From Eubacteriales bacterium (GTDB lineage Bacteria > Bacillota_A > Clostridia > Christensenellales > Aristaeellaceae): a stretch of 11,288 nucleotides of DNA. Positions 1-5,923 of this stretch are shown here, piece by piece (position 1 is the stretch's first letter; each line of letters begins with the position of its first letter). The notes under the pieces are model-generated. The model was not told the DNA's origin and did no database searches. It saw nothing but the letters and a program-made list of their open reading frames with translations. The stretch covers positions 1-11,288 of the forward strand of contig JAQUXV010000056.1 in assembly GCA_028692205.1 (NCBI GenBank), written 5' to 3'. A program made the translations under genes and the position numbers.

Positions 1-331
1 TGGCGTCGTTTTCCAGCACGCAGGGGGCGTGCAGCCGCTTACTTGCAATCCCGGTCAGCGACAGGCCCTGCCAGCCCGGCAAATTGGGCGGGTTTTGCAG
101 TTCGCCCCGCTCCGCGTCCAGCGGGCCACCCGCGCTGATGCCGACGCCCGCGATGGTTTGCCCCTCGCAAAGCTTTTCCGCCTGGCTGCAAAGCCAGTCG
201 ATGGCGGCCTCCTGGGCTTTGGGGGTGGGGGTTTCCTCACGGGCAACGATGCTGAAGCCCTCCTCCGTCTGCGCGCCGATGCTCACCGCGCATTTGGTGC
301 CGCCGATGTCCATGCCGACGTAAACGCTCAT
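1..331 (-). CDS. ROK-family sugar kinase, N-terminal part (cut by window edge)
   Basis: Only the first 110 residues are in the window; the gene runs off the left edge. The protein starts MSVYVGMDIGGTKCAV, and residues 8-13 (DIGGTK) are the phosphate-binding loop of the ASKHA/ROK fold. Around residues 62-87 there is a typical ROK segment (GVGISAGGPLD, then NPPNLPGW), and the visible part ends at ENDA. The Asp of this Asn-Asp pair (about residue 109) is the usual ROK catalytic base. ROK proteins with such a kinase start and no N-terminal helix-turn-helix are cytoplasmic ATP-dependent hexose or N-acyl-hexosamine kinases rather than repressors. The ATG overlaps the stop of the SIS-domain gene by four bases (ATGA), so the two are co-transcribed and probably translationally coupled. 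The substrate cannot be read from this fragment, and the zinc-binding region of ROK kinases lies outside the window. Confidence 0.88.
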   Translation of the reverse strand, partial: MSVYVGMDIGGTKCAVSIGAQTEEGFSIVAREETPTPKAQEAAIDWLCSQAEKLCEGQTIAGVGISAGGPLDAERGELQNPPNLPGWQGLSLTGIASKRLHAPCVLENDA

Positions 332-978
332 GCTTCTTTTCCTCCGGCAAACAGGGTGGTTTCCAGCGCGATGCACAGCGCGTGGTAAACGGGCAGATGC
401 AGCTCCTGCACGCGGTAGGTTTCGTGCTCGGGCACCTTCAGGCACACATCGCAAAGGGCCGCCAGCCTGCCGCCGCCTTCGCCTGTCAGGCCTATGGTTT
501 TCGCGCCCCTCGCTTTTGCGGCGATCACCGCCGAGCATACGTTTTTCGCGTTTCCGGAGGTGGAAATCCCCAACAGCACATCCCCGGGCCGCGCATAGGC
601 GAAAGCCTGCTGGGCGAAGGTCAAATCGCCGTCCACATCGTTGGCGAACGCCGTGCTCATGCCGGGCAAACCGCTCAGCACGATGGTTGGCAGCGCGCGC
701 TGCAGCCGGGCGGCGATTTTACCGTCGTCCCCGGCTATTGCCAACGCCGTTTTCTCCGCGGTGGTCAGCGGGCGAGGCAACAGGAAGCCCTTCATCAGTT
801 CGCCCGCGATGTGTTCGCTGTCGCAAGCGCTGCCGCCGTTGCCGCACAAAAGCAGTTTGCCGCCGTTTTGAAAGCAGGATAAAATTGTCTCATACGCCGT
901 TTGCAGCGCGCTTTCCATGCTGTTCAGGGCAGGGCGTTCCGAAACGAGCGTCCGGAAAGCGGGGTGAAGATCGCTCAT
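328..978 (-). CDS. GmhA-like SIS-domain phosphosugar isomerase
   Basis: This 216-residue cytoplasmic protein has a single SIS domain. It shows CGNGGSACDSEHIAGEL at residues 45-61, GISTSGNAKNV at 137-147, LTGEGGG at 164-170 and VQELHLPVYH at 190-199. These match D-sedoheptulose-7-phosphate isomerase GmhA, and the four metal ligands known from E. coli GmhA have counterparts here: His56, Glu60, Gln191 and His199. It is longer than E. coli GmhA (192 residues), mostly through extra sequence between about residues 67 and 106. GmhA makes heptose phosphate for LPS or S-layer glycans. In Clostridia, similar proteins also occur in sugar-use loci with unknown substrates, so the call stays at family level. 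The ribosome binding site is AAAGGAAC just upstream of the ATG. It is followed by a ROK kinase overlapping by 4 bp, suggesting a two-gene phosphosugar unit, and it diverges from the lacI-type gene. Confidence 0.85.
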   Translation of the reverse strand: MSDLHPAFRTLVSERPALNSMESALQTAYETILSCFQNGGKLLLCGNGGSACDSEHIAGELMKGFLLPRPLTTAEKTALAIAGDDGKIAARLQRALPTIVLSGLPGMSTAFANDVDGDLTFAQQAFAYARPGDVLLGISTSGNAKNVCSAVIAAKARGAKTIGLTGEGGGRLAALCDVCLKVPEHETYRVQELHLPVYHALCIALETTLFAGGKEA

Positions 979-995
979 ACTATCGTTCCTTTCGC

Positions 996-1010
996 GGGGC
1001 GTATCGCCCC
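996..1010 (-). other. Small GC hairpin in the leader of the SIS-domain gene
   Basis: On the minus strand the sequence reads GGGGCGATACGCCCC, a perfect 6-bp G/C stem with a 3-nt loop. It lies immediately 5' of the AAAGGAAC ribosome binding site of the SIS gene. It could stabilise the mRNA 5' end or be a protein site. It is too short to call a riboswitch, and it has no T tract that would make it a terminator. Confidence 0.35.
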
Positions 1011-1245
1011 TCGTCGTTCTTCAAGTAAGTTCCCCGTGCAGAACGGAATTCCTTTTTGAAAAATTGGAAGAGTATTCGTGAGGCTATGGCACCGGCTCCA
1101 AGACGACCGTTCCGTTATCCGATCGGAAGCCAGAACACACCGTTACCCGGGCACATGGCAGGGCAGAATAAAAAGGCGGGCGGCGCACGGCAGCCAGCCT
1201 GAACCGCGGCCGACCCTGCAAGAATGCACGTTGTTGCCGAAGCCT

Positions 1246-1274
1246 TTGACGAAATGGAAACCTATGGTTATAAT
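1246..1274 (+). promoter_or_regulatory. Sigma-A-type promoter of the LacI-family regulator gene
   Basis: The -35 box TTGACG is at 1246-1251 and the -10 box TATAAT at 1269-1274, with an ideal 17-bp spacer. Transcription should start near 1281, leaving a leader of about 37 nt before the ATG at 1318. Only one base of the -35 differs from consensus, so the regulator is expected to be expressed unless repressed. Confidence 0.85.
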
Positions 1275-1285
1275 GTAGTGACAAA

Positions 1286-1298
1286 TAACCGGTGGTTA
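1286..1298. promoter_or_regulatory. Candidate operator just after the regulator's start site
   Basis: TAACC-GGT-GGTTA is an inverted repeat with 5-bp arms, located about 5-18 bases after the predicted transcription start. The position fits a repressor roadblock, for example autoregulation. However, the sequence is unlike the CG-centred A/T-rich palindromes before the operon, so it may bind a different protein or be chance. Confidence 0.3.
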
Positions 1299-1317
1299 GG
1301 GTAGGGGAAGATCGCGC

Positions 1318-2358
1318 ATGAAGAATGAAACGGTTACGATTCTGGATGTTGCCAGGCATGCGGGCGTCGCGCCGGGAACGGTTTCCCGTGTTATTCACAA
1401 TACCGGTTACATTAAGGCCGATACACGCAAAAAAATCGAAAAAGCGCTTTTGGAGCTGAATTATATTCCCAACCGCGCGGGCCGAACCTTGAAAACCACG
1501 CGCACGGGTATGATCATGCTTGCAATTCCCGACACGGCCAACGCCATCTATGTCGGGATGATTGAAGCCGTGCAGGAATATGCGAGCACCTATGATTATT
1601 CCATGGTGCTGTTTTACACGAATGGCACGCTGGAAGGGGAATTGCGCGCCGTGCGGATGCTTCGGGAGCATCTGGTCGATGGTCTGTTTTTAATCCACTT
1701 TTCTTATGAGCAGGAACTTTTGGACGCCATCAACGCTTGTAATGCGCCTGTGGTGCTGTGCGGCATGTGCAACACCAACTGGGCAAGTATGCAGGATCGG
1801 CGTTTCAGCACCATTTCCATTGATGTTTACCACGGCATTCACGCCATGACGACCGAGATGATCCGGCAGGGGCATCAGCGCATCGCCTATCTGGCGGGTG
1901 AACCCGGTATCGATGTTTATTTACAGCGCTTCAACGCCTATCGTAACGCCCTTAGCGAACACGGACTGCCTTATGATGAAAAACTGGTCTTTTGGAAAAA
2001 TTATACGAAAAACCATGGGCGGGAAACAGCCAGAACCATCCTGGTCATGGAGGACAGGCCAACCGCTATGGTAGCCTCCAACGATTTGCAGGCGCTGGGC
2101 TTTTGGGAACAGTGCCGCGACAGCGGGGTGGTTGTACCGGATGACATTTCATTAAGCGGTATGGATAATCTGGATGAAATGAACATGCTACATCTTTCCT
2201 CCGTCCGAATGATGGAGGGGAAGGTGGGCCGGGCCGGAGCCGAAATTCTGATGGAACAACTGTCTGATAAGAACAGCTCTACGGTACAGGATATCCGTTT
2301 TATTCCGGAACTGGTGCTTCGCAGCAGCATCATCCCGCTCAGAACCGCAAGACGGTAA
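1318..2358 (+). CDS. LacI-family transcriptional regulator
   Basis: This 346-residue protein has the two-part LacI/GalR design. Residues 7-50 are the DNA-binding headpiece, starting TILDVARHAGVAPGTVSRVIHN and ending ELNYIPN. The hinge helix is at about 52-59 (NRAGRTLK) and contains the conserved minor-groove leucine (Leu58). From about residue 65 there is a periplasmic-binding-protein-like effector domain (for example LVDGLFLIHF, ASNDLQALGF, PDDISLSGMDN). The usual hinge Ala-Arg is Gly-Arg here, a mild oddity. The start is set by the AGGGGA ribosome binding site at about 1303-1308. It lies directly upstream of the sugar operon, whose leader carries three CG-centred palindromes of the type LacI proteins bind. 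The most likely role is therefore repression of that operon, relieved by the imported sugar or an intermediate. The ligand is unknown. Confidence 0.93.
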   Translation: MKNETVTILDVARHAGVAPGTVSRVIHNTGYIKADTRKKIEKALLELNYIPNRAGRTLKTTRTGMIMLAIPDTANAIYVGMIEAVQEYASTYDYSMVLFYTNGTLEGELRAVRMLREHLVDGLFLIHFSYEQELLDAINACNAPVVLCGMCNTNWASMQDRRFSTISIDVYHGIHAMTTEMIRQGHQRIAYLAGEPGIDVYLQRFNAYRNALSEHGLPYDEKLVFWKNYTKNHGRETARTILVMEDRPTAMVASNDLQALGFWEQCRDSGVVVPDDISLSGMDNLDEMNMLHLSSVRMMEGKVGRAGAEILMEQLSDKNSSTVQDIRFIPELVLRSSIIPLRTARR

Positions 2359-2378
2359 CGCCGATGATCGTTCTTTGT

Positions 2379-2400
2379 GCGTTCCGGCGGGACGCTCTTT
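2379..2400 (+). terminator. Weak hairpin terminator after the regulator gene
   Basis: GCGTTCC-GGC-GGGACGC (2379-2395) forms a 7-bp stem with one G-U pair and a 3-nt loop, followed by TCTTTGGCTTT. It starts 20 bases after the regulator's stop codon. The T tract is interrupted, so termination may be partial, but the location between two transcription units supports the call. Confidence 0.5.
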
Positions 2401-2420
2401 GGCTTTGGAAGCATAAAATC

Positions 2421-2434
2421 GGATAACGATCGCA
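2421..2434. promoter_or_regulatory. Weak cre-like site upstream of the operon promoter
   Basis: GGATAACGATCGCA matches the CcpA cre consensus TGNAANCGNTNNCA except at positions 1 and 4. It lies about 26 bases upstream of the -35 box. Catabolite control of a sugar operon would be expected in a Firmicute, but two mismatches at fixed positions make this tentative. Confidence 0.2.
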
Positions 2435-2459
2435 CATTTGGTAAAATTTCAAAAAGGTA

Positions 2460-2487
2460 TTGACATCCGTTCGGGCTATGATATAAT
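2460..2487 (+). promoter_or_regulatory. Strong sigma-A promoter of the sugar operon
   Basis: The -35 box TTGACA (2460-2465) and the -10 box TATAAT (2482-2487) are both perfect consensus hexamers, with a 16-bp spacer. The start of transcription should fall near 2494-2495, giving a leader of about 150 nt before the isomerase start. Such a strong promoter makes sense only if it is held down by a repressor, in line with the operators immediately downstream. Confidence 0.9.
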
Positions 2488-2498
2488 CTTCACAGATA

Positions 2499-2512
2499 TA
2501 AAAACGTTTTTA
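2499..2512. promoter_or_regulatory. Operator O1 (perfect 14-bp CG-centred palindrome)
   Basis: TAAAAACGTTTTTA is a perfect palindrome centred on CG at 2505/2506, about +11 relative to the predicted start site, which is where lac O1 sits in E. coli. It shares the 18-base string GATATAAAAACGTTTTTA with O3. A central CpG flanked by A and T runs is typical of LacI/GalR-family sites, and the gene just upstream encodes such a protein. Confidence 0.82.
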
Positions 2513-2549
2513 CTTTTTCCCATATGAGGGATTGCTATTATTTGGAATA

Positions 2550-2563
2550 TAAAAACGTTTTCG
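2550..2563. promoter_or_regulatory. Operator O2 (imperfect copy)
   Basis: TAAAAACGTTTTCG has the same centre (2556/2557) and a perfect 10-bp core AAAACGTTTT, but the right half diverges after TTTT. With its upstream bases it repeats the 15-base string ATATAAAAACGTTTT found in O1 and O3. It lies 51 bp from O1 and 25 bp from O3, centre to centre. Confidence 0.72.
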
Positions 2564-2569
2564 TATATC

Positions 2570-2593
2570 GGATATAAAAACGTTTTTATATCC
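2570..2593. promoter_or_regulatory. Operator O3 (perfect 24-bp palindrome)
   Basis: The left arm GGATATAAAAAC is followed directly by its exact complement, giving a perfect 24-bp palindrome centred at 2581/2582 with no spacer. It is the most symmetrical of the three copies, although it lies furthest from the promoter, about 87 bases into the transcribed leader. This fits a main binding or looping site for the LacI-family protein that would also block elongating polymerase. Confidence 0.82.
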
Positions 2594-2646
2594 ACTGAAT
2601 CAAGATAGACCTTGCGTTGCGCGAGGGCGGAAAGCAGAGGATGTTT

Positions 2647-4080
2647 ATGAGCAAGCCTACCATCGGAGTGATTGCCATTGCCAAAGTCAACCACCAGAAG
2701 GATGAAATACGGGAAATGGTGGCCTATCTGGAGCAGCGCCTGGCTGGAGAGCAGAACCTGAACACGATGATCTGCAAGGACGTGCTTTTTGAGGAAAATA
2801 AAATTCGGGAGGAAGCACACCGTATGGAGGTGGAGGGAGCCGATGCGCTCCTGTTGATCGTGGGCACGTGGGTGTTTTCCTCCCACGCCATTTCCGCCGT
2901 CAATGACCTGTGCATCCCGTTTATTCTGTTTGGGGAATCGGAAGAAATCGCCAACGGAAATTTCGGCGCGTCCATCCAGATCCACTACGTATTACAGGAA
3001 ATGAAAAAGAAATTCCTGTACCTCTACGGCAGCGCCCGGGAGGAGGAGAACATCCGTAAGATTCTCCAGTATGTCAACGCTGCGCACGTTGTAAAGGCGA
3101 TTCGCAATCAGAAGATCGCCACCATCGGCGGCAAGTGCATGATGATGTACCAGACCCAGGTGAACGAATTCAGTTGGAAGCGCACCTTTGGTATCGATTT
3201 TCCGCAGTACGATACCGTGCAGGTGTTTACCGAGATGAAGCATATCACCGATGAGGAGGCGGACGCCGTCGCCGAGGAATTTAAAACGAAATTTGACCGT
3301 ATCGTGTGGAAATACGAACCCACCGGCGAATATATCGGCTCGGATGTATTCCGTTCGCAGGCGAAAATGTATCTGGCATTCAAACGCCTTAAAGAAATGT
3401 ACGGGGTAGAAGTGTTTGCCAACAAGTGCATGCCGGAAATGGCTAGCGAAATTTACGGCTATAAATATGCGGCCTGCATCGCCACCTGCCTGCTCAATGA
3501 GGCGGGCATCCTCACCGCCTGCGAGGCGGACGTGCCCGCGGCGCTCTCCATGCTGTTGCTGAGCCGTCTTTCCAACCAGAAGGTGTTTTTCGCGGACATT
3601 GCCAAGCTCAGCAAAGATAAACACCGCCTCACCTTCTTCAATTGCGGCACGGCTCCCGTTTCGTTGGCGGATCGCAGCCAGCCTGTGGAAATCTGGCCCA
3701 ACCCGGATGCAACCGCCGATGAGGGCGTTGTTGTGGATTACATGAAACACGGCACCGATAAGCAGCGCGGCGGCTGTGTGCGCTTTGACCTGGAAAACGG
3801 CCGTGAAGTGACCATCCTGCGCGTAGGCGGAAACGAGGATACCCTTCGCTTCCATGTGGCGCGGGCGAAAACCTGCCCCCGCGAGGTGCGGCCGGATGAG
3901 GCGCTGGGCCAGCGCTGGCCAGGTTTCGGGCTGGAATTCGAGGGGGACATCGACGAGTTTCTCCAGCATACGGTCGGCCACCATTACACGCTCTGCTTTG
4001 GAGACTGGTCGGAAGAACTCCGCTATATGGCTTCCATCTACGGTATCGGGTTTGATTATTTCGATGGCCTGAAGCATTAA
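2647..4080 (+). CDS. L-fucose/L-arabinose isomerase-family ketol isomerase
   Basis: This is a 477-residue cytoplasmic aldose-ketose isomerase. Residues 5-9 (TIGVI) start an N-terminal Rossmann-like domain (LLLIVGTWVFSSH, about 68-80), and the C-terminal half carries the catalytic domain. The metal-binding acids are seen at Glu293 (ACEADVP) and Asp317 (FFADIAK), 24 residues apart as recalled for E. coli FucI, with a late histidine at 445/446 (VGHHYTL) matching the third FucI ligand. It is much shorter than FucI (about 590 residues). ATG 2647 is chosen because AGAGG (2636-2640) is well spaced for it; ATG 2641 and TTG 2617 are in frame but poorly served. As first gene of the operon, it probably converts the imported aldose to the ketose used by the kinase and transketolase. 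D-apiose to D-apulose is the leading candidate; sulfoquinovose isomerases of this superfamily are an alternative. Confidence 0.85.
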   Translation: MSKPTIGVIAIAKVNHQKDEIREMVAYLEQRLAGEQNLNTMICKDVLFEENKIREEAHRMEVEGADALLLIVGTWVFSSHAISAVNDLCIPFILFGESEEIANGNFGASIQIHYVLQEMKKKFLYLYGSAREEENIRKILQYVNAAHVVKAIRNQKIATIGGKCMMMYQTQVNEFSWKRTFGIDFPQYDTVQVFTEMKHITDEEADAVAEEFKTKFDRIVWKYEPTGEYIGSDVFRSQAKMYLAFKRLKEMYGVEVFANKCMPEMASEIYGYKYAACIATCLLNEAGILTACEADVPAALSMLLLSRLSNQKVFFADIAKLSKDKHRLTFFNCGTAPVSLADRSQPVEIWPNPDATADEGVVVDYMKHGTDKQRGGCVRFDLENGREVTILRVGGNEDTLRFHVARAKTCPREVRPDEALGQRWPGFGLEFEGDIDEFLQHTVGHHYTLCFGDWSEELRYMASIYGIGFDYFDGLKH

Positions 4081-4121
4081 CCGACCGCTCCGCGGGACGA
4101 AGTGAACCGAAGGGGACGCGC

Positions 4122-4952
4122 ATGAAAAATAGTAAGGCACTGGCGGCGAAGCTTCGCGCCGATACGCTTCGCATCATCCGCAGCGCAGGCGGCGGCCATA
4201 TCGGCGGCGACCTGAGTGTGATGGACATCCTGACGGAGCTCTATTTCCGCCAGATGAAAATCTCGCCCGAAAACCAAAACGATCCGGAACGCGACCTGTT
4301 CGTGCTCAGCAAAGGGCACTCCGTGGAAGCATACTATGCGGTGCTGGCGGAAAAGGGTTTCTTCTCTTTGGACGAGGTGCTTGGCAGCATCGGCACTGTC
4401 GGCACCCCGTTCATTGGGCACCCGAACAATAAACTGCCGGGCATTGAAATGAATTCCGGTTCGCTGGGGCACGGCTTGCCGGTTTGCGTCGGCATGGCGC
4501 TTGGGCAGCGGATGCTTGGGCGATCCGCGAGGGTGTACACGGTGCTGGGCGACGGGGAACTGGCGGAAGGTTCGGTGTGGGAGGCGGCCATGGCTGCGGG
4601 CCATTACAAGCTGGATAACCTCTGCGCGGTGGTGGACCGCAACGGACTGCAAATTTCCGGGCCTACCGAAACCGTGATGACTCAGGACCCACAGTTGGAA
4701 CGCTGGTCGGCTTTCGGCTGGCACGCAATCCCCGCCCACGGCAATGACCCGGCTTCGCTGCATGAGGCTTTTACACAGGCGAAGCAGACGAAGGGGAAGC
4801 CCACGGTGATTGTGGCGCATACGGTGAAGGGCTGCGGCGTCTCCTTTATGGAAAATCGGGCCGAGTGGCATCACCGCATGCCGACGGACGACGAGTTTGT
4901 GCAGGCTTTTGCCGAGCTTGCAGCAGCGGGGGAGCGTGCGCTTGATGAATAA
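4122..4952 (+). CDS. Split transketolase, N-terminal (ThDP pyrophosphate-binding) subunit
   Basis: This 276-residue subunit covers the first domain of a transketolase. The ThDP motif begins GDGELAEG at residue 143 and closes at VDRN (171-174), holding the magnesium and diphosphate of thiamine diphosphate. Active-site histidines typical of transketolase are in GGGHIGG (His26), SKGH (His66), IGHPN (His100) and GSLGHGL (His117). The ribosome binding site AAGGGG (4110-4115) sets the start, 41 bases after the isomerase. The second half of the enzyme is made by the next gene, which overlaps by 8 bp. Two-subunit transketolases in sugar operons often have specialised substrates: this arrangement matches AptA of the apulose-4-phosphate transketolase and the SqwG/SqwH type of sulfofructose transketolase. 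The kinase next door favours a phosphorylated ketose donor. Confidence 0.9.
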   Translation: MKNSKALAAKLRADTLRIIRSAGGGHIGGDLSVMDILTELYFRQMKISPENQNDPERDLFVLSKGHSVEAYYAVLAEKGFFSLDEVLGSIGTVGTPFIGHPNNKLPGIEMNSGSLGHGLPVCVGMALGQRMLGRSARVYTVLGDGELAEGSVWEAAMAAGHYKLDNLCAVVDRNGLQISGPTETVMTQDPQLERWSAFGWHAIPAHGNDPASLHEAFTQAKQTKGKPTVIVAHTVKGCGVSFMENRAEWHHRMPTDDEFVQAFAELAAAGERALDE

Positions 4953-5877
4953 GATACCCAACCGGAAGGCGATTTGCGATACGCTGATGGCCCGTGCCGA
5001 AACGGACAACCGTATCGTGGTGCTTTGCAGCGACTCCCGCGGGAGCGCCTCGCTGACACCCTTTGCCGAAGCGTTTCCCGAAAGATTTGTGGAAATGGGG
5101 ATTGCCGAGCAGGATCTGGTGGGCACGGCGGCGGGCATGGCGAAATGCGGACTGAAACCCTATGCCGCATCCCCGGCGTGTTTTCTCTCCACGCGGAGTT
5201 ACGAGCAGGCGAAGATCGATTGCGCTTACTCCAACGTGAATGTTAAGCTCATTGGCATCAGCGGGGGCGTAAGCTACGGTTCTCTGGGGATGAGCCATCA
5301 TTCCGCACAGGATTTTGCCGCCATGGCGGCCATCCCCAACATGCGGGTGTACTGCCCCAGCGACCGACACCAGACACGCAAGCTGATCGAAGCGCTGCTT
5401 GAGGACGAATTGCCCGCCTATATCCGCGTGGGTCGCAATGCGGTGGAGGATATCTATACCGAGGACGACTGTCCCTTTGAGCTGAATAAGGCGTCGGTAT
5501 TGCGGCAGGGAGGGCGGATCGCGTTGATTGCGTGCGGAGAAATGACCTATCCCGCCCTGAAAGCCGCCGATCTGCTGGCGGAGGAAGGGATTGCGGCGAC
5601 TGTGTTGGACGTTCATGCCGTTAAGCCGTTGGATGAGGAAGCAGTGCTCTTTGCGGCACGGAACGCGGAGGCGGTGGTAACGGTGGAAGAGCACTCGCCC
5701 TATGGGGGATTAGGCGCCCGGGTGGCGCAGGTGGTATCGGCCAATTGCCTCAGGCGGGTGCTGAATCTGGCCCTGCCGGACGCGCCCGTTGTTGCGGGCA
5801 CCTCTGCCCAGGTATTCGATTATTATGGTCTGAACCCCGCAGGTATCGCCGAACAGGCGAAGAATTTGCTGGGTTAG
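4945..5877 (+). CDS. Split transketolase, C-terminal (pyrimidine-binding) subunit
   Basis: This 310-residue subunit supplies the pyrimidine-binding domain and the C-terminal domain of transketolase. Glu55 in EMGIAEQDLVG is the invariant glutamate that activates thiamine diphosphate; the motif resembles the DXS/PDH-beta form (GIAEQ) more than the classical GIREH. SMGHHS-like residues appear at GMSHHSAQD (115-123), and the C-terminal domain starts near residue 190. The start at ATG 4945 is preferred because GGGGGAG (4928-4934) lies 10 bases upstream and the protein then begins at the conserved domain; the frame is open to 4897, but the extra residues look like non-coding sequence. The 8-bp overlap with the first subunit suggests coupled translation and a fixed 1:1 ratio. 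The heteromer should transfer a two-carbon unit from a ketose (phosphate) to an aldose phosphate. Confidence 0.9.
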   Translation: MNKIPNRKAICDTLMARAETDNRIVVLCSDSRGSASLTPFAEAFPERFVEMGIAEQDLVGTAAGMAKCGLKPYAASPACFLSTRSYEQAKIDCAYSNVNVKLIGISGGVSYGSLGMSHHSAQDFAAMAAIPNMRVYCPSDRHQTRKLIEALLEDELPAYIRVGRNAVEDIYTEDDCPFELNKASVLRQGGRIALIACGEMTYPALKAADLLAEEGIAATVLDVHAVKPLDEEAVLFAARNAEAVVTVEEHSPYGGLGARVAQVVSANCLRRVLNLALPDAPVVAGTSAQVFDYYGLNPAGIAEQAKNLLG

Positions 5878-5923
5878 GCAATCAACGGCCCGGCCATATA
5901 GGCGGCCATGCGGGAGACGAAAT

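Larger units (their letters stand above)
979..1317. other. Divergent intergenic region (339 bases)
   Basis: This gap separates the minus-strand SIS/ROK pair from the plus-strand regulator. The right end holds a clear sigma-A promoter for the regulator (annotated separately), and the left end holds a small GC-rich hairpin in the leader of the SIS gene. I could not find a convincing -35/-10 pair for the minus-strand genes. Short open frames here, such as 1078-1278, lack a ribosome binding site and any recognisable protein features. None of the AAAACGTTTT operators found at 2499-2593 occurs here, so the divergent pair is probably not in the same regulon. Confidence 0.6.

Noticed and set aside
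330..1028. Plus-strand open frame of 232 codons opposite the SIS-domain gene
   Set aside because: The translation is rich in Arg, Pro and Ser, typical of an antisense shadow. The opposite strand encodes a full GmhA-like protein with all metal ligands.
1078..1278. Small plus-strand frame of 66 codons in the divergent gap
   Set aside because: It has no ribosome binding site and no motif, and it runs into the -10 box of the regulator promoter.
2366..2431. GATCGTT / AACGATC 7-bp inverted pair upstream of the operon promoter
   Set aside because: The arms are short and 52 bases apart, with no further symmetry; this is expected by chance.
2617..2646. Upstream TTG/ATG starts for the isomerase
   Set aside because: TTG 2617 adds residues REGGKQR that look like leader sequence, and AGAGG at 2636-2640 is best spaced for ATG 2647. 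The family fold starts at TIGVIA right after that ATG.
2992..4140. Long minus-strand open frame (382 codons) opposite the isomerase gene
   Set aside because: It mirrors a well-recognised plus-strand isomerase, has no protein motifs or ribosome binding site, and has the composition expected of an antisense frame in GC-rich DNA.
4897..4944. N-terminal extension of the second transketolase subunit
   Set aside because: The extra 16 residues (MCRLLPSLQQRGSVRL) overlap the conserved end of the first subunit in another frame and lack a suitable ribosome binding site.
4077..5138. Long minus-strand open frame (353 codons) across the transketolase genes
   Set aside because: It is antisense to clear transketolase domains, has no recognisable features, and its like continues as another antisense frame at 4846-5694.
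4122..5877. Sulfoquinovose (sulfo-transketolase) operon as the main explanation
   Set aside because: That pathway also uses a FucI-type isomerase and a split transketolase, but it needs sulfoerythrose and sulfolactaldehyde enzymes and no sugar kinase. Here a kinase is present and those enzymes are absent, so it was kept only as an alternative.
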